Positions 45,631 to 54,474 of a stretch of DNA of 64,000 nt are shown here, piece after piece. This DNA is from Novosphingobium sp. FSW06-99. GTDB taxonomy: Bacteria; Pseudomonadota; Alphaproteobacteria; Sphingomonadales; Sphingomonadaceae. Both the position numbers and the translations under genes were made by a program. The notes beneath the pieces are model-generated. The model did no database searches and had not been told where the DNA came from. It worked only from the letters and a program-made list of their open reading frames with translations. The stretch is from the NCBI RefSeq assembly GCF_001519065.1, contig NZ_KQ954252.1, positions 248,001 to 312,000 on the forward strand, written 5' to 3'. Numbering within the stretch: the stretch's first letter is position 1; every line of letters begins with the position of its first letter.

Positions 45631-46662
45631 ATGGAGCAAAGTGTGACCGAATGGACCAACGAGGCCATGGCTGCGCGGCTTGTCCGCTATGCCGATCTCG
45701 TGCCCTGCCGCACCGCCTTTATCGACACCCGCACGCCGGGTTCGACCGAGAAGGAAAATTTCACGATCATCGGCGCCGGGGTGTCGGAAAGCGCGGACCA
45801 GTTCGTGCACATCACCCAGCCGCACGGCTTCAACATCGGCGCCGCGCGTCAGCCGGGGGGCTGCGTCAATTCGCAGCACAGCCATGAAACCGCCGAAGTG
45901 TTCGTGGTACATTCGGGCCAGTGGCGGCTGCTGTTCGGACCCAATCGCGAAGACGGCACGCTCGACATCGGGCCCGGCGATGTCGTCTCGGTGCCGACGC
46001 GGATGTTTCGCGGGTTCGAAAACATCGGCGATCACACGGGATTTCTGTGGGTCGTGCTGGGCGAGGATGATCCGGGCCGGGTGACCTGGGCCCCGGCGGT
46101 GTTCGAGGCGGCGGCCGATCACGGGCTGCGGCTGAGCAAGAGCGGCATGCTGATCGACACCAGCAGCGGCGAAGCAGTCTTGCGCGAAGCGGAAATGGCC
46201 GAGGCGATCGATCCGCAGGCGACGGCGGACCTCGCCACGCCGTCGCTCGACCGGCTGATGCAATGCGTGGCGCGTGCCGATGCGCGACCGGGCAATCCGG
46301 ATTCGCCGCTCGCCGCCGAGGGCGTTGCCGAAGCCGGGGTGATCGTGCCGCAGGCGACGTCTGACGGCTTTGCCGCCGGGCCGATCGTCGGCTGGTGGCG
46401 CCACGGCTTCAACTTGCGCCAGTTGACTCTGCAATCGGGCGCCTATGTGCCGCATCACAGCCGCGCCGAGGCCGAAGTGCTGTTCATCCAGAGCGGCACA
46501 CTCGAAGTGAGCTGGCCCGAAGGCAGCCTGATCATGGGGGCGGGCGATACGCTGACTGTGCCGATCGGTCTGCCCCGCGCGTTCCGCAACACCGCCTCGG
46601 TGCCATGTGTGGCCTTCGTGGTGCGCGGCACCGACGATCCGGCGCGGCCGGTGTTCGCCTGA
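45631..46662 (+). CDS. bicupin protein
   Basis: A 343-residue protein with two cupin barrels. The first carries NSQHSHETAEVFVVHSGQWRLLF and GDVVSVPTRMFRGFEN, giving HxH-type metal ligands. The second has YVPHHSRAEAEVLFIQSGTLEVSW and GDTLTVPIGLPRAFRN. Such bicupins include gentisate 1,2-dioxygenase-like enzymes and sugar-acid isomerases; neither can be assigned here. The ATG at 45631 is used, but GTG at 45643 has a better Shine-Dalgarno (GGAG, six bases upstream). It is divergent from the hydrolase operon across operator site A. Confidence 0.83.
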   Translation: MEQSVTEWTNEAMAARLVRYADLVPCRTAFIDTRTPGSTEKENFTIIGAGVSESADQFVHITQPHGFNIGAARQPGGCVNSQHSHETAEVFVVHSGQWRLLFGPNREDGTLDIGPGDVVSVPTRMFRGFENIGDHTGFLWVVLGEDDPGRVTWAPAVFEAAADHGLRLSKSGMLIDTSSGEAVLREAEMAEAIDPQATADLATPSLDRLMQCVARADARPGNPDSPLAAEGVAEAGVIVPQATSDGFAAGPIVGWWRHGFNLRQLTLQSGAYVPHHSRAEAEVLFIQSGTLEVSWPEGSLIMGAGDTLTVPIGLPRAFRNTASVPCVAFVVRGTDDPARPVFA

Positions 46663-46684
46663 TCGCACAAGCCCGAATGGTCGA

Positions 46685-46716
46685 CGGCGGCGCGGGCCCA
46701 CCCGCGCCGCCGTTTT
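46685..46716 (+). terminator. terminator between the convergent bicupin and HisD-like genes
   Basis: A perfect 12-bp stem (CGGCGGCGCGGG at 46685-46696 with its complement at 46701-46712) with a CCCA loop is followed by TTTT. It starts 22 bases after the bicupin stop. The stem would also form in transcripts from the opposite strand. Confidence 0.75.
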
Positions 46717-46720
46717 CGTA

Positions 46721-48016
46721 TCAGACCGTCAGGCCAAGCCGCTGATAGCGGATCGCGGCGGCCTTCTGGTGGCCTTCAAGTCCCTCGCTGCCGCTCTGCC
46801 GGATGGCGGGCAGGGCAACGGTCGGGATGGCGCGGTCCTCGATCCACTGATGCGTGGCGATCTTGACGTACGAGCCGACCCACAGCCCGCCGGTATAGCG
46901 GCCCGCGCCCATCGTCGGCAGCGTGTGGTTGGTGCCGACATTCTTGTCCGAATAGACCACGCTGGCGTTTTCGCCGATGAACAGCGATCCGTAATTGCGC
47001 AGTTTGGCCGCGAAATCATGCGGATCGCGGGTGTGCACTTGCAAATGTTCGGCGGCGACATGGTCGGAATAGGCGATCATCGCGGCTTCATCATCGCACA
47101 GCACGATCTCGCCGTAATTGGCCCAGCTTTCCCCCGCGACGGCTGCGGTCGCCAGCGTCTGCAACTGGCGTTCGACTTCGCGCACGGTGGCCTCGGCGAG
47201 CGCGCGGTCGGTGGTGATCAGCCCGACGCGGGTGCGCAGATCATGCTCGGCCTGACCCAGCAAATCGCAGGCGATCAGTTCGGGATCGCCGGTCGCATCC
47301 GCAACCACAAAGATTTCCGAGGGGCCCGCCAACTGGTCGATGCCGACCGGACCGAACACCTGGCGCTTGGCCTCGTTCACAAATGCGTTGCCGGGGCCCA
47401 TTATCTTGTGGACTTGCGGTACGGTCTGCGTGCCATAGGCCATTGCCGCGATCGCCTGCGCGCCGCCGATGCGGAAAATGCGGTCGGCGCCCGATAGATG
47501 GCAACCGGCGATCATCGCGCGGTGGGCGTTGGGCGGCAGGCATGCGACGACTTCGCTGCATCCGGCCACTTTGCCGGGCACGATGGTCATGATCGGCGCC
47601 GACAACAGCGGAAACCGTCCGCCCGGCACATAGGCACCGATGCGCTCGATCGGGATGACGCGGTGGCCAAGGTGGATGCCCGGCAGCGGTTCGATCTCCA
47701 GCGGCAGGATGGTCGACAGTTGCGCCTCGGCAAAGCGGCGCACGTTGTCGATGGCGAATTCGGTGTCGGCGCGGGTCTGCGGGGCCAGTTCGTCGAGCGC
47801 GGCCTGACGGTCTGCGGCGGTGACCTCGAACTGGTCGAGATCGATCTTGTCGAATTGCGCGCCGTATTGCCGCACGGCTTCATCGCCGCGTGCCCGCACA
47901 TCGGCGAGCACGTTGGCAACGATGCCGGTCACATCGCCGGCATCGACGAACTGGTCGCGCGCGGGCGCCTTGATATAGCGGGTGGTCTGGGCAAAGCCCG
48001 CGGGTGCGGATGTCAT
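46721..48016 (-). CDS. HisD-family dehydrogenase 1, catabolic clade (not histidine biosynthesis)
   Basis: A 431-residue zinc- and NAD-dependent alcohol-to-acid dehydrogenase related to histidinol dehydrogenase. Signature residues are retained: QAEHD (metal ligands Gln and His), AEHLQVHT (catalytic Glu-His), the [12 protein letters not shown] segment and EGLEGHQKAAAIR (C-terminal metal-ligand His). The segment GGLWVGSYVKIATHQ matches the non-biosynthetic clade that includes sulfopropanediol dehydrogenase. It shares a divergent promoter with the LacI gene, with operator site B 53 bp upstream. A paralog lies at 55227-56555. The substrate is unknown; four-electron oxidation of a primary alcohol is the family reaction. 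Confidence 0.87.
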   Translation of the reverse strand: MTSAPAGFAQTTRYIKAPARDQFVDAGDVTGIVANVLADVRARGDEAVRQYGAQFDKIDLDQFEVTAADRQAALDELAPQTRADTEFAIDNVRRFAEAQLSTILPLEIEPLPGIHLGHRVIPIERIGAYVPGGRFPLLSAPIMTIVPGKVAGCSEVVACLPPNAHRAMIAGCHLSGADRIFRIGGAQAIAAMAYGTQTVPQVHKIMGPGNAFVNEAKRQVFGPVGIDQLAGPSEIFVVADATGDPELIACDLLGQAEHDLRTRVGLITTDRALAEATVREVERQLQTLATAAVAGESWANYGEIVLCDDEAAMIAYSDHVAAEHLQVHTRDPHDFAAKLRNYGSLFIGENASVVYSDKNVGTNHTLPTMGAGRYTGGLWVGSYVKIATHQWIEDRAIPTVALPAIRQSGSEGLEGHQKAAAIRYQRLGLTV

Positions 48017-48068
48017 CGGTTTCTCCGTGGCATGGCAGGAAGGATCGGGTCGAGAGCGGCGGGTCATA

Positions 48069-48084
48069 ATGAATTCGAATGCAA
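48069..48084. promoter_or_regulatory. LacI-type operator, half-conserved (site B)
   Basis: ATGAATTCGAATGCAA matches the 16-bp palindrome of sites A and E at 14 of 16 positions, with the right half perfect. It lies between the divergent HisD-like 1 and LacI genes, so it could control both, including autoregulation. The bases that follow (AAGTCA) recur at site C. Confidence 0.65.
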
Positions 48085-48193
48085 AAGTCACAGGAAATGT
48101 CACGTGGATTGCAGGGCAGGGTGGATGCGACAGCGTTTGCCCGAACGGGTCAAGGCGACTAGACGTTGATATGTCCCTTTTTCGACGGTGATC

Positions 48194-49246
48194 ATGCCCA
48201 AACCGCAAACCAACAAGAAGACCACCGCAACGGGAATGGAAAAGGGGCGCCGACCCACTTCTTACGATGTGGCACGGATCGCCGGGGTGTCGCAATCGGC
48301 GGTTTCGCGCTGTTTTGCGCCCAATGCATCGATTGCCCCGGCCAAGCGCGCGCTGATCCTGAAAGTCGCCTCCGAAATCGGCTATCGCCCCAATGCGCTG
48401 GCGCAGGCGCTGATTTCCAAGCGCACCAACATTGTCGCGCTGATCATTTCGGCACGCACCAATCTCTATTATCCCGAAGTCCTGGCCGAATTGGGCGCGC
48501 GGCTGAGCGATCGCGACATTCGTGTGCTGCTGTTCACGCTGTCGGCGGAAAGCGATGTCGATGGCGTGCTCGACCAGATCTGGCGCCATTCGGTCGACGG
48601 GGTGATTTCGGCGGCGCGGATGAGCCCGGCGCAAATCGCGCTGTTTGCCGAACATCGCGTGCCGCTGGTGCTGTACAACCGCGTCGGCAGCGGCGCCCCG
48701 TCGGTGCGATGCGATTCGGTGGCGGGCGAGCGCGATCTGGTTGATCGGCTGCTGGCGGCGGGGCACACCCGCTTTGCCATCCTGTCGGGACCGGCCGACA
48801 ATGTCGTCGCCGAAGAGCGGCGGCTGGCTGCGCTCTCTGCGCTGGCCGCTGCTGGAATCGGCGAAGTACCTGAAGAACGTGGTGATTTTTCCTATGCCAG
48901 CGGGCATCAGGCGCTGATCCGGCTGTACGAACGGTGCGGGACGATCGACACCGTGATCGCGGTGAGCGACCATATGGCGATCGGCGCAATCGATGCGGCG
49001 CGGATCACGCTGGGCCTGGCCGTGCCCGACGATCTGTCGGTGGTCGGGTTCGATGGCGCAGAACCCGCGCGCTGGGGTAGCTATGATGTGACCACGGTGC
49101 GCCAGCCGGTGCGGCGCATGACCGAAGCCGCCGTCGCCATGCTGATGGAACGGATCGAGGACCCGACCGCATTGTCCGAACAGCGCCTGTTCACCGGAGA
49201 ACTGCTGCGCGGCAGCAGCGCACGACTCGCCGACAGCGATTTGTGA
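48194..49246 (+). CDS. LacI-family regulator of the HisD-like/CstA regulon
   Basis: A 350-residue LacI/GalR regulator. HTH and hinge: PTSYDVARIAGVSQSAVSRCF, then IGYRPNALAQALISKRTNIVALI. Effector domain: VDGVISAARM, FAILSGPADNVVAEERRL, AVSDHMAIGAIDAARI and VVGFDGAEPARW. The ATG at 48194 is used; a GTG two codons earlier and an ATG at 48236 (MEKGRRPTSYD) are alternatives without better ribosome sites. The gene is central among promoters with the TTGCATTCGAATGCAA-type palindrome, which makes it the best candidate for their regulator. The effector is unknown. Confidence 0.92.
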   Translation: MPKPQTNKKTTATGMEKGRRPTSYDVARIAGVSQSAVSRCFAPNASIAPAKRALILKVASEIGYRPNALAQALISKRTNIVALIISARTNLYYPEVLAELGARLSDRDIRVLLFTLSAESDVDGVLDQIWRHSVDGVISAARMSPAQIALFAEHRVPLVLYNRVGSGAPSVRCDSVAGERDLVDRLLAAGHTRFAILSGPADNVVAEERRLAALSALAAAGIGEVPEERGDFSYASGHQALIRLYERCGTIDTVIAVSDHMAIGAIDAARITLGLAVPDDLSVVGFDGAEPARWGSYDVTTVRQPVRRMTEAAVAMLMERIEDPTALSEQRLFTGELLRGSSARLADSDL

Positions 49247-49258
49247 ATTCGAATACGG
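49243..49258. promoter_or_regulatory. possible degenerate operator overlapping the LacI stop codon (site D)
   Basis: GTGAATTCGAATACGG keeps only the central AATTCGAAT core of the operator and lacks the outer arms. It lies 156 bp from site C and might act as an auxiliary site for looping. The match is weak. Confidence 0.3.
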
Positions 49259-49398
49259 CATTTCGCCGTTATTTCGGCGTGGCGTGGCGTGGAAAATTCG
49301 TCAGAAATCGATGCATGGCAGCCTGACATGAATTTTAATGTATTAATTTCAATATTTTAACACTTTATTTTGGTCTCCGCATTCCTTGCGCAAAGTCA

Positions 49399-49422
49399 AT
49401 GACTTCGAATGCAAAAAGTCAT
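49399..49422 (+). promoter_or_regulatory. operator upstream of the TonB receptor (site C)
   Basis: ATGACTTCGAATGCAA (49399-49414) has a perfect right half of the regulon operator. The same region also forms an outer inverted repeat ATGACT-N12-AGTCAT (49399-49404, 49417-49422). An unusually AT-rich stretch (about 49328-49374) lies just upstream. The receptor start is about 63 bp downstream. Confidence 0.6.
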
Positions 49423-49484
49423 GGACAACGCGCCGCCCCACCGATAGGCTCGCGTCATCAAGGGGCAATAAAAGGACAATGCTC

Positions 49485-51776
49485 ATGCGAAGCATGTTTC
49501 GGGGAGTTTCGATTCTGGCGCTGATGGCCGCTTCGGCGCCAGCGATGGCTGCAGACAATGCCGGCCAACCCGCCGCCACCAGCGATACCGGCACCACCGA
49601 CATCATCGTGACCGCCCAGCGCCGCGATGAAAAATTGCGCGACGTGCCGATTTCGATGACCGCGCTGTCGGCCGATGCGCTGCAAAAGCTGCATGCCGAC
49701 AACATCGGTCGGCTCGAATTCGCCACCCCCGGTTTTACCTGGGGTTCGCAAGGGTCGGACTCGTTCCCCGCCATCCGCGGTGTGCGCACCAGCCTGGTGT
49801 CGGCGCAGAACGACCCGGTGATCGGTTTCTACATCGATGGCATCTATCAAAGCCGCACCCAGCAGCAGAGCATTCCGCTGTTCGACGTGGCGCGCGTCGA
49901 AGTGCTGCGCGGGCCGCAGGGCACGCTCTATGGCCGCAACACGTTTGGTGGTAATATCAGCGTGGTAACCCAGGATCCGACCAAGGATCCGGGTGTCGAT
50001 ATCAACCTCGATCGCGGCAACTGGAACGAAACGCGCATCGATGGCGCGATCAACATCCCGGTTACCGACAACCTGCAGGTCCGCTTTGCCGGGGTGTTCC
50101 AGCGCCACGACGGCTATGTCCATTCGACGTATCCGGGCGTCGTGCTCGATGACCTCAACGAAAATGCCCAGCGCGTCAGCGTGAAATGGACCCCCGCTTC
50201 GAATGTCGAGGTGTCGTTGCATGCCGGGATCTGGCGGCGCGACGATGCGGGGGCCGGGTCATACGGGTATAAAGTGGCGGGCACGCTGATCAATCCGGTC
50301 ACCGGCTATCAATCGATCTATGGCCAGGCCTATGCGGTCAATCCGTCGGTTCCGGGCGGGCTGGTGGTCGGCGGCCAATCGATCGGCGTGCCGGTTACGG
50401 CGGGGCCGTGGACCAATGACTGGGATTACCAGCCGTTCGAACATATCGCCGAGGATTATGTGTCAGGCCAGATTGCGATCAATCTGGGCGCGGCCACGCT
50501 GAAAGCGATCACCGGCTATACCCATTTCCGCGCCGACCGCAGCGCCGACAACGACCAGTCGAGCGAGCATTTCCAGGCGTTCGGTTATGGCAACGGCATC
50601 CAGAACCCCGATACCAAGTCCGATGCATTCACCCAGGAAGTGCAGCTTGCCTCGAACGGCAACACCCGGCTGCAATGGATCGCCGGTCTCTATTATCTGC
50701 ACGATTCGATCTTCGAGATCTATCAGCAGCAACTGACCGATCCGGGCGCGACCACCGACGGCTACAAGGAGACATCTGCGCTCCATACCGATGCTTTCGC
50801 GGTCTATGGCCAGGCCAGCTATGCGCTGATCCCCGATCAGCTCAAGGTTATCGGCGGTGCCCGCTATAGCTATGAAAAGAAGGCGTTTGCCTTTGCCGAC
50901 TATGCCGACGCCCCGCCGGGAACCTATAATTTCACCACGCCTTACAGCCAGACTTCGGGCAGCCCCAGCTTCAACAGCGGAACCTGGCGCGCGGGCCTGC
51001 AATATACCCCCGATCGCAACACGATGCTTTATGCCACCGCGTCGACCGGGTTTGAATCGGGCGGGGTGAACGATACCGGCGGCGACAGCCAGATCCCGTC
51101 ATCCTATTCGCCGCAGAAAGTCTGGGCTTATGAAGTCGGCGCAAAATCGCGCATTCTGAACGGCCTGGCGGATGTCGAACTGTCGGGATTCTACAACAAG
51201 TTCTCGAACCTGCAGATCAACGTCTATACCCCGCTGGTGTCGTACTTTGGCTCGGCGGGCAAGGCGCGCAGCTATGGCGGCGAACTGGCTTTGCGCACGC
51301 ATCCGCTGCCCAATCTGCATATCGATGCCACCGCGGCGCTGATGAATGCCAAGTATACCTATTACATCAGCGGCAACAATTTCTATGGGGCGTCGGGCGG
51401 CACCGATCCGATCTCGCTCAATCTGGCGGGCAAGCAGATCCCGCAGTCGCCCGATTTCAAGGCAACCGTGCTGGTCGCCTATGACATCAGCCTGGGCGAT
51501 GCGGGCATGATCACCCCGTCGGGCAGCGTGCTGCATTCGGCCAGCTATTACACTACCGATTACAACACCGTGCTCGACTGGCAGAAAAGCTATGAAAAGT
51601 TCGACGCCTCGCTGCGGTGGACCGCTGCCAATGGCAAGACCTATGTCGAAGCCTATGGCGACAACCTCAGCAATCAGGCCACGCTGCTGAGCGGCGTGAT
51701 CGGCCGTCTGGAACGCATCCAGGTGTCCTATGCCGCGCCGCGCACTTATGGTGTGCGGGTCGGCACCAAGTTCTGA
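49485..51776 (+). CDS. TonB-dependent receptor of the HisD-like/CstA regulon
   Basis: Outer-membrane receptor of 763 residues. The start at MRSMFRGVS has AAAGGA eight bases upstream; an ATG two codons earlier is too close to that site. The signal peptide ends around SAPAMAAD, followed by TTDIIVTAQRRDEKLRDVPIS, the plug (IRGVRTSLVSAQNDPVIGFYIDG split by a SRTQQQS loop, VEVLRGPQGTLYGRNTFGG) and a barrel closing with RTYGVRVGTKF, which has the terminal Phe. It is the likely outer-membrane port for the unknown substrate of the regulon. Confidence 0.91.
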   Translation: MRSMFRGVSILALMAASAPAMAADNAGQPAATSDTGTTDIIVTAQRRDEKLRDVPISMTALSADALQKLHADNIGRLEFATPGFTWGSQGSDSFPAIRGVRTSLVSAQNDPVIGFYIDGIYQSRTQQQSIPLFDVARVEVLRGPQGTLYGRNTFGGNISVVTQDPTKDPGVDINLDRGNWNETRIDGAINIPVTDNLQVRFAGVFQRHDGYVHSTYPGVVLDDLNENAQRVSVKWTPASNVEVSLHAGIWRRDDAGAGSYGYKVAGTLINPVTGYQSIYGQAYAVNPSVPGGLVVGGQSIGVPVTAGPWTNDWDYQPFEHIAEDYVSGQIAINLGAATLKAITGYTHFRADRSADNDQSSEHFQAFGYGNGIQNPDTKSDAFTQEVQLASNGNTRLQWIAGLYYLHDSIFEIYQQQLTDPGATTDGYKETSALHTDAFAVYGQASYALIPDQLKVIGGARYSYEKKAFAFADYADAPPGTYNFTTPYSQTSGSPSFNSGTWRAGLQYTPDRNTMLYATASTGFESGGVNDTGGDSQIPSSYSPQKVWAYEVGAKSRILNGLADVELSGFYNKFSNLQINVYTPLVSYFGSAGKARSYGGELALRTHPLPNLHIDATAALMNAKYTYYISGNNFYGASGGTDPISLNLAGKQIPQSPDFKATVLVAYDISLGDAGMITPSGSVLHSASYYTTDYNTVLDWQKSYEKFDASLRWTAANGKTYVEAYGDNLSNQATLLSGVIGRLERIQVSYAAPRTYGVRVGTKF

Positions 51777-51788
51777 CGCAAGCGACCG

Positions 51789-51820
51789 GCGGCGGGCCCG
51801 TCCCTTCAGGGGCCCGCCGC
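51789..51820 (+). terminator. GC-rich hairpin after the TonB receptor gene
   Basis: An 11-bp stem (GCGGCGGGCCC at 51789-51799 with its complement at 51810-51820) lies 12 bases after the receptor stop. There is no T-tract. It may act with the better terminator 60 bases further on. Confidence 0.5.
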
Positions 51821-51851
51821 TGGTCACCTCTCCCACCTTGCGTTAACGCAT

Positions 51852-51890
51852 GGGGCGGTTTGTCCGAACGGGGCAGGCCGCCCCTTTTTT
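51852..51890 (+). terminator. rho-independent terminator downstream of the TonB receptor
   Basis: GGGGCGG (51852-51858) pairs with CCGCCCC (51878-51884) and is followed directly by TTTTTT (51885-51890). It insulates the small membrane-protein gene at 51991 from the receptor transcript. Confidence 0.75.
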
Positions 51891-51990
51891 GGCACTGCTA
51901 TCGATTGTAAACAAACGCCGCGCCGACGGGCGCCTGCGCCCACTTGCGGACCACCGATCGAAAGACCATTGTAGCACTGAGGAGGCGACA

Positions 51991-52398
51991 ATGACGGTAT
52001 GGCGACGCTCGCTTGCAGCGATCACTTTCGTTACAGGAGGCGTTTGGTTCGCCTCATCCTTCAAGTTAATCGCGGTTCCGCCCAGGATATCTCGGGGATT
52101 CCTGCTAACCTATATGGTGCTGTGGGGCGTTTCCAGCATTTTAGACTGGCGGTCGCGTAAAGAGCAGCCACAAAAAGATCCATCGCCATCACAAAGTGCC
52201 GTAGGCGTAATCGTCGCTACCGGAATCGTTGCGGTAGTAGCAACTGCCCATGACCCGGCCTATGCTTCCAGCTATGTTGTTCCGGCGATAATTTTGATCG
52301 CTACGGCTTTTCTGGCAATCGCGGCCTCCCGCTTTGCATCGAAGAACCAAGGCAACATTGGTGAAGCTCGGTTTGATACAACTTCAAACGGCAGTTAA
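51991..52398 (+). CDS. small membrane protein of unknown function with atypical codon use
   Basis: A 135-residue protein with four likely membrane stretches: residues about 8-25, 35-50, 72-90 and 95-115. An ATG preceded by GAGGAGGCGAC gives an excellent start. I do not recognise the family. Its codons (TTA, CTA, AGG, ATA, GTA) and lower GC differ sharply from all neighbours, suggesting recent acquisition or a lineage-specific gene. It is isolated by a terminator upstream and by a convergent amidase gene downstream (44-bp gap). Confidence 0.7.
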   Translation: MTVWRRSLAAITFVTGGVWFASSFKLIAVPPRISRGFLLTYMVLWGVSSILDWRSRKEQPQKDPSPSQSAVGVIVATGIVAVVATAHDPAYASSYVVPAIILIATAFLAIAASRFASKNQGNIGEARFDTTSNGS

Positions 52399-52442
52399 CC
52401 TCCGCATCCGGTTATGCCCGCAGTCTATGCAATTGTCCCGTT

Positions 52443-53708
52443 TCAGGCGGCTTCGAGCTTGTGCGCCAGGGCGAACAGGCGCGCTTCCTCGCCATCGGGC
52501 AGCAGCAACTCCACGCCGATCGGGCGCGCGTCGGGCGTGCTGCGCACCGGCACGCTGATCGCGGGCCAGCCGGTGCGCGCTGCCAGTTCGGCGGCCCAGC
52601 CTCCGGCGGGATTGTCCAGGCTGTCGGGCACCACGCGCAGTGTGGGATAGATCAGGCCATCGACGCGCGCATCGGCCATCGCCCGCACCAGCGCCAGTTT
52701 CAGCCCGGCATGACGCGCCAGAATGCCCGCCGCCTGTGCCGGATCGGCGGCCATGCGGCGGTGCAAGGCCTCGGCATGGTCGGGCAGAAAGTCCCCGCCG
52801 GCGACCAGTTCGGCCAGCGAGCGTGGCGCAGTACCGGTCGCGAAATGATGCGCCAGATAGCGATCGAACGCGGCGGCAAACTCCACATCGACAATATGCG
52901 CGCCATCGAGCCATTCGGGCAGCGCGTCGCACACAAACGGATCGACCAGCGTCACCCCGGTGCGATCGAGCCGGGCACAGGCCACATCGAGCGCCTGCAC
53001 GATACGCGGATCTTCGCCCTGCGCCATGCGCAACACGCCGACCCGCACGGGGCTTGTGCGATCGGCCAACGGGGCGACCGTGCCGCCCATCGCGCGATAG
53101 ACCATCAGCGCATCGGCTACCGATGCCGCCAGCGGGCCAACGGTGTCTGTACTCGGCGCCAGCGGGGCGATCCCATGCATCGGCAGCGCGCCGTGTGCCG
53201 GGCGAAACCCGACCACCCCGCAGACGGCTGCGGGAATGCGGATCGATCCCCCGGTATCGGTGCCCAGCGCCACGCGGGCATAGCCGCAGGCCACCGCGAC
53301 GGCCGATCCGCCGCTCGATCCGCCCGCCGTTGTCGCCGGATCGAACGGACACAGCACATCACCGCCCAGCGAGCTGCGCGAACGGATCTCGAACGAGAAT
53401 TCCGACAAATTGGTCTTGCCAATCGGCACGGCCCCGGCGGCGCGCAGCCGCGCCACCACCGTCGCATCGCCCGGCGCCAGGGCCTGCGCCAGCGCGCGGC
53501 AACCCGATGTCGTGGCCATGCCTGCCAGATCGATATTGTCCTTGATCGCGATCGTCACGCCATGCAGCGCGCCGCGCGGGCCAATTGCGGCATCGATCGC
53601 CTCGGCCCGCGCCGCGGCCGTGGGATCGAGCGCGAGCATGGCGTGCCAGTGCTGGTCTTCGGCGGCGATCCGCGCCAGACCGGCGTCGAGCGCGGCGCGC
53701 GCGGTCAT
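52443..53708 (-). CDS. amidase-signature hydrolase
   Basis: A 421-residue amidase-signature enzyme with the complete triad: Lys56 (VTIAIKDNID), cis-Ser131 (TTAGGSSGGSA) and nucleophile Ser155 (DTGGSIRIPA). It lacks the C-terminal domain of allophanate hydrolase, so it is not a second copy of that enzyme. Substrate could be an amide or possibly an ester. The start overlaps the aldolase stop (ATGA), and it is last in the four-gene operon starting at the HisD-like 2 gene. Confidence 0.9.
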   Translation of the reverse strand: MTARAALDAGLARIAAEDQHWHAMLALDPTAAARAEAIDAAIGPRGALHGVTIAIKDNIDLAGMATTSGCRALAQALAPGDATVVARLRAAGAVPIGKTNLSEFSFEIRSRSSLGGDVLCPFDPATTAGGSSGGSAVAVACGYARVALGTDTGGSIRIPAAVCGVVGFRPAHGALPMHGIAPLAPSTDTVGPLAASVADALMVYRAMGGTVAPLADRTSPVRVGVLRMAQGEDPRIVQALDVACARLDRTGVTLVDPFVCDALPEWLDGAHIVDVEFAAAFDRYLAHHFATGTAPRSLAELVAGGDFLPDHAEALHRRMAADPAQAAGILARHAGLKLALVRAMADARVDGLIYPTLRVVPDSLDNPAGGWAAELAARTGWPAISVPVRSTPDARPIGVELLLPDGEEARLFALAHKLEAA

Positions 53709-54463
53709 TGGCAGGCGGCAATCAGGCGCGCCGCGCCATCGAGCAGAAAACCGTGATCGGACCCGAGCAAAAACAGGCTGGCCCCCTTGTCGGCCCAGTA
53801 TGGCACATCGCCGGGGCGCGCCAGGAACATGCCGATACGGCGATCATGGCGCAATCCGGCGGCGCAGATCCGTTCGACCGCCGCGACCACGCGCGGATCG
53901 TCCTGGGTCTGCGCGCCATAGGCCACAGTCAGGTCGGCGCGCCCGACAAACAGCGCATCGATCCCGTCGATGGCCGCAATCGCGTCGATCGCCTCGACCG
54001 CATCGGGGTCTTCGATCTGGGCGATCGCCACGGTTTGCGCGGCGCTGGCGGCCAGATGGTCGGCCATGGCGCGCGTGGTATAGCCGGCCGCGCGCGATGA
54101 TCCGGCATAGCCGCGCCCGTTTTCGCCATAGTGGCAGGCGCGTGCGAACGCCGCCGCCTCGTCGGCGGTGCGGATATGCGGCGCAACCACGCCGGTTGCG
54201 CCGCAATCCAGCGCATTGAGGATATGTTCGGGGCTGGCCACCGGCACACGCACCAAGATCGGCATCTGACAGGCGCGGGCCATCGCCACGCAGCCGTCGA
54301 TCGCCAGCCGGTCAAACGGGGCGTGTTCGGCATCGAGGCACAGGCAGTCGAGCGCAGACAGCGCCAGCACTTCGCTGACAATTGGCGAAGGCGTCTTGAC
54401 GAAACAGCCGATCAGCCGTTCGGCGGAAAGCAGGCGTTGGCGAAAATCGCGGGCAGGGGGCAT
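53705..54463 (-). CDS. HpcH/HpaI-family aldolase
   Basis: A 252-residue class II (metal-dependent) aldolase of the HpcH/HpaI family, which cleaves 4-hydroxy-2-oxo acids to pyruvate and an aldehyde. Motifs are CLDAEHAPFD near the N-terminus, ILVRVPVASPEHI, GATGVVAPHIRTADEA, IAQIEDPDAVEAIDAIA (metal-ligand Glu) and DALFVGRADLT (metal-ligand Asp). The start chosen has AAGGA upstream. It lies 11 bp after the SDR gene. Pyruvate as a product would fit the CstA-type transporter gene in the same regulon, though that link is inferred. Confidence 0.9.
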   Translation of the reverse strand: MPPARDFRQRLLSAERLIGCFVKTPSPIVSEVLALSALDCLCLDAEHAPFDRLAIDGCVAMARACQMPILVRVPVASPEHILNALDCGATGVVAPHIRTADEAAAFARACHYGENGRGYAGSSRAAGYTTRAMADHLAASAAQTVAIAQIEDPDAVEAIDAIAAIDGIDALFVGRADLTVAYGAQTQDDPRVVAAVERICAAGLRHDRRIGMFLARPGDVPYWADKGASLFLLGSDHGFLLDGAARLIAACQ

Positions 54464-54474
54464 CGGCAAATCCT

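Noticed and set aside
46721..48016. Annotation as histidine biosynthesis gene hisD (also 55227-56555)
   Set aside because: There are two copies, no other his genes nearby, catabolic neighbours, a LacI operator, and the GGLWVG(K/S) signature of the non-biosynthetic clade.
52443..53708. Second allophanate hydrolase
   Set aside because: Only the amidase-signature domain is present; the C-terminal domain needed for the allophanate reaction is missing, and the operon context is different.
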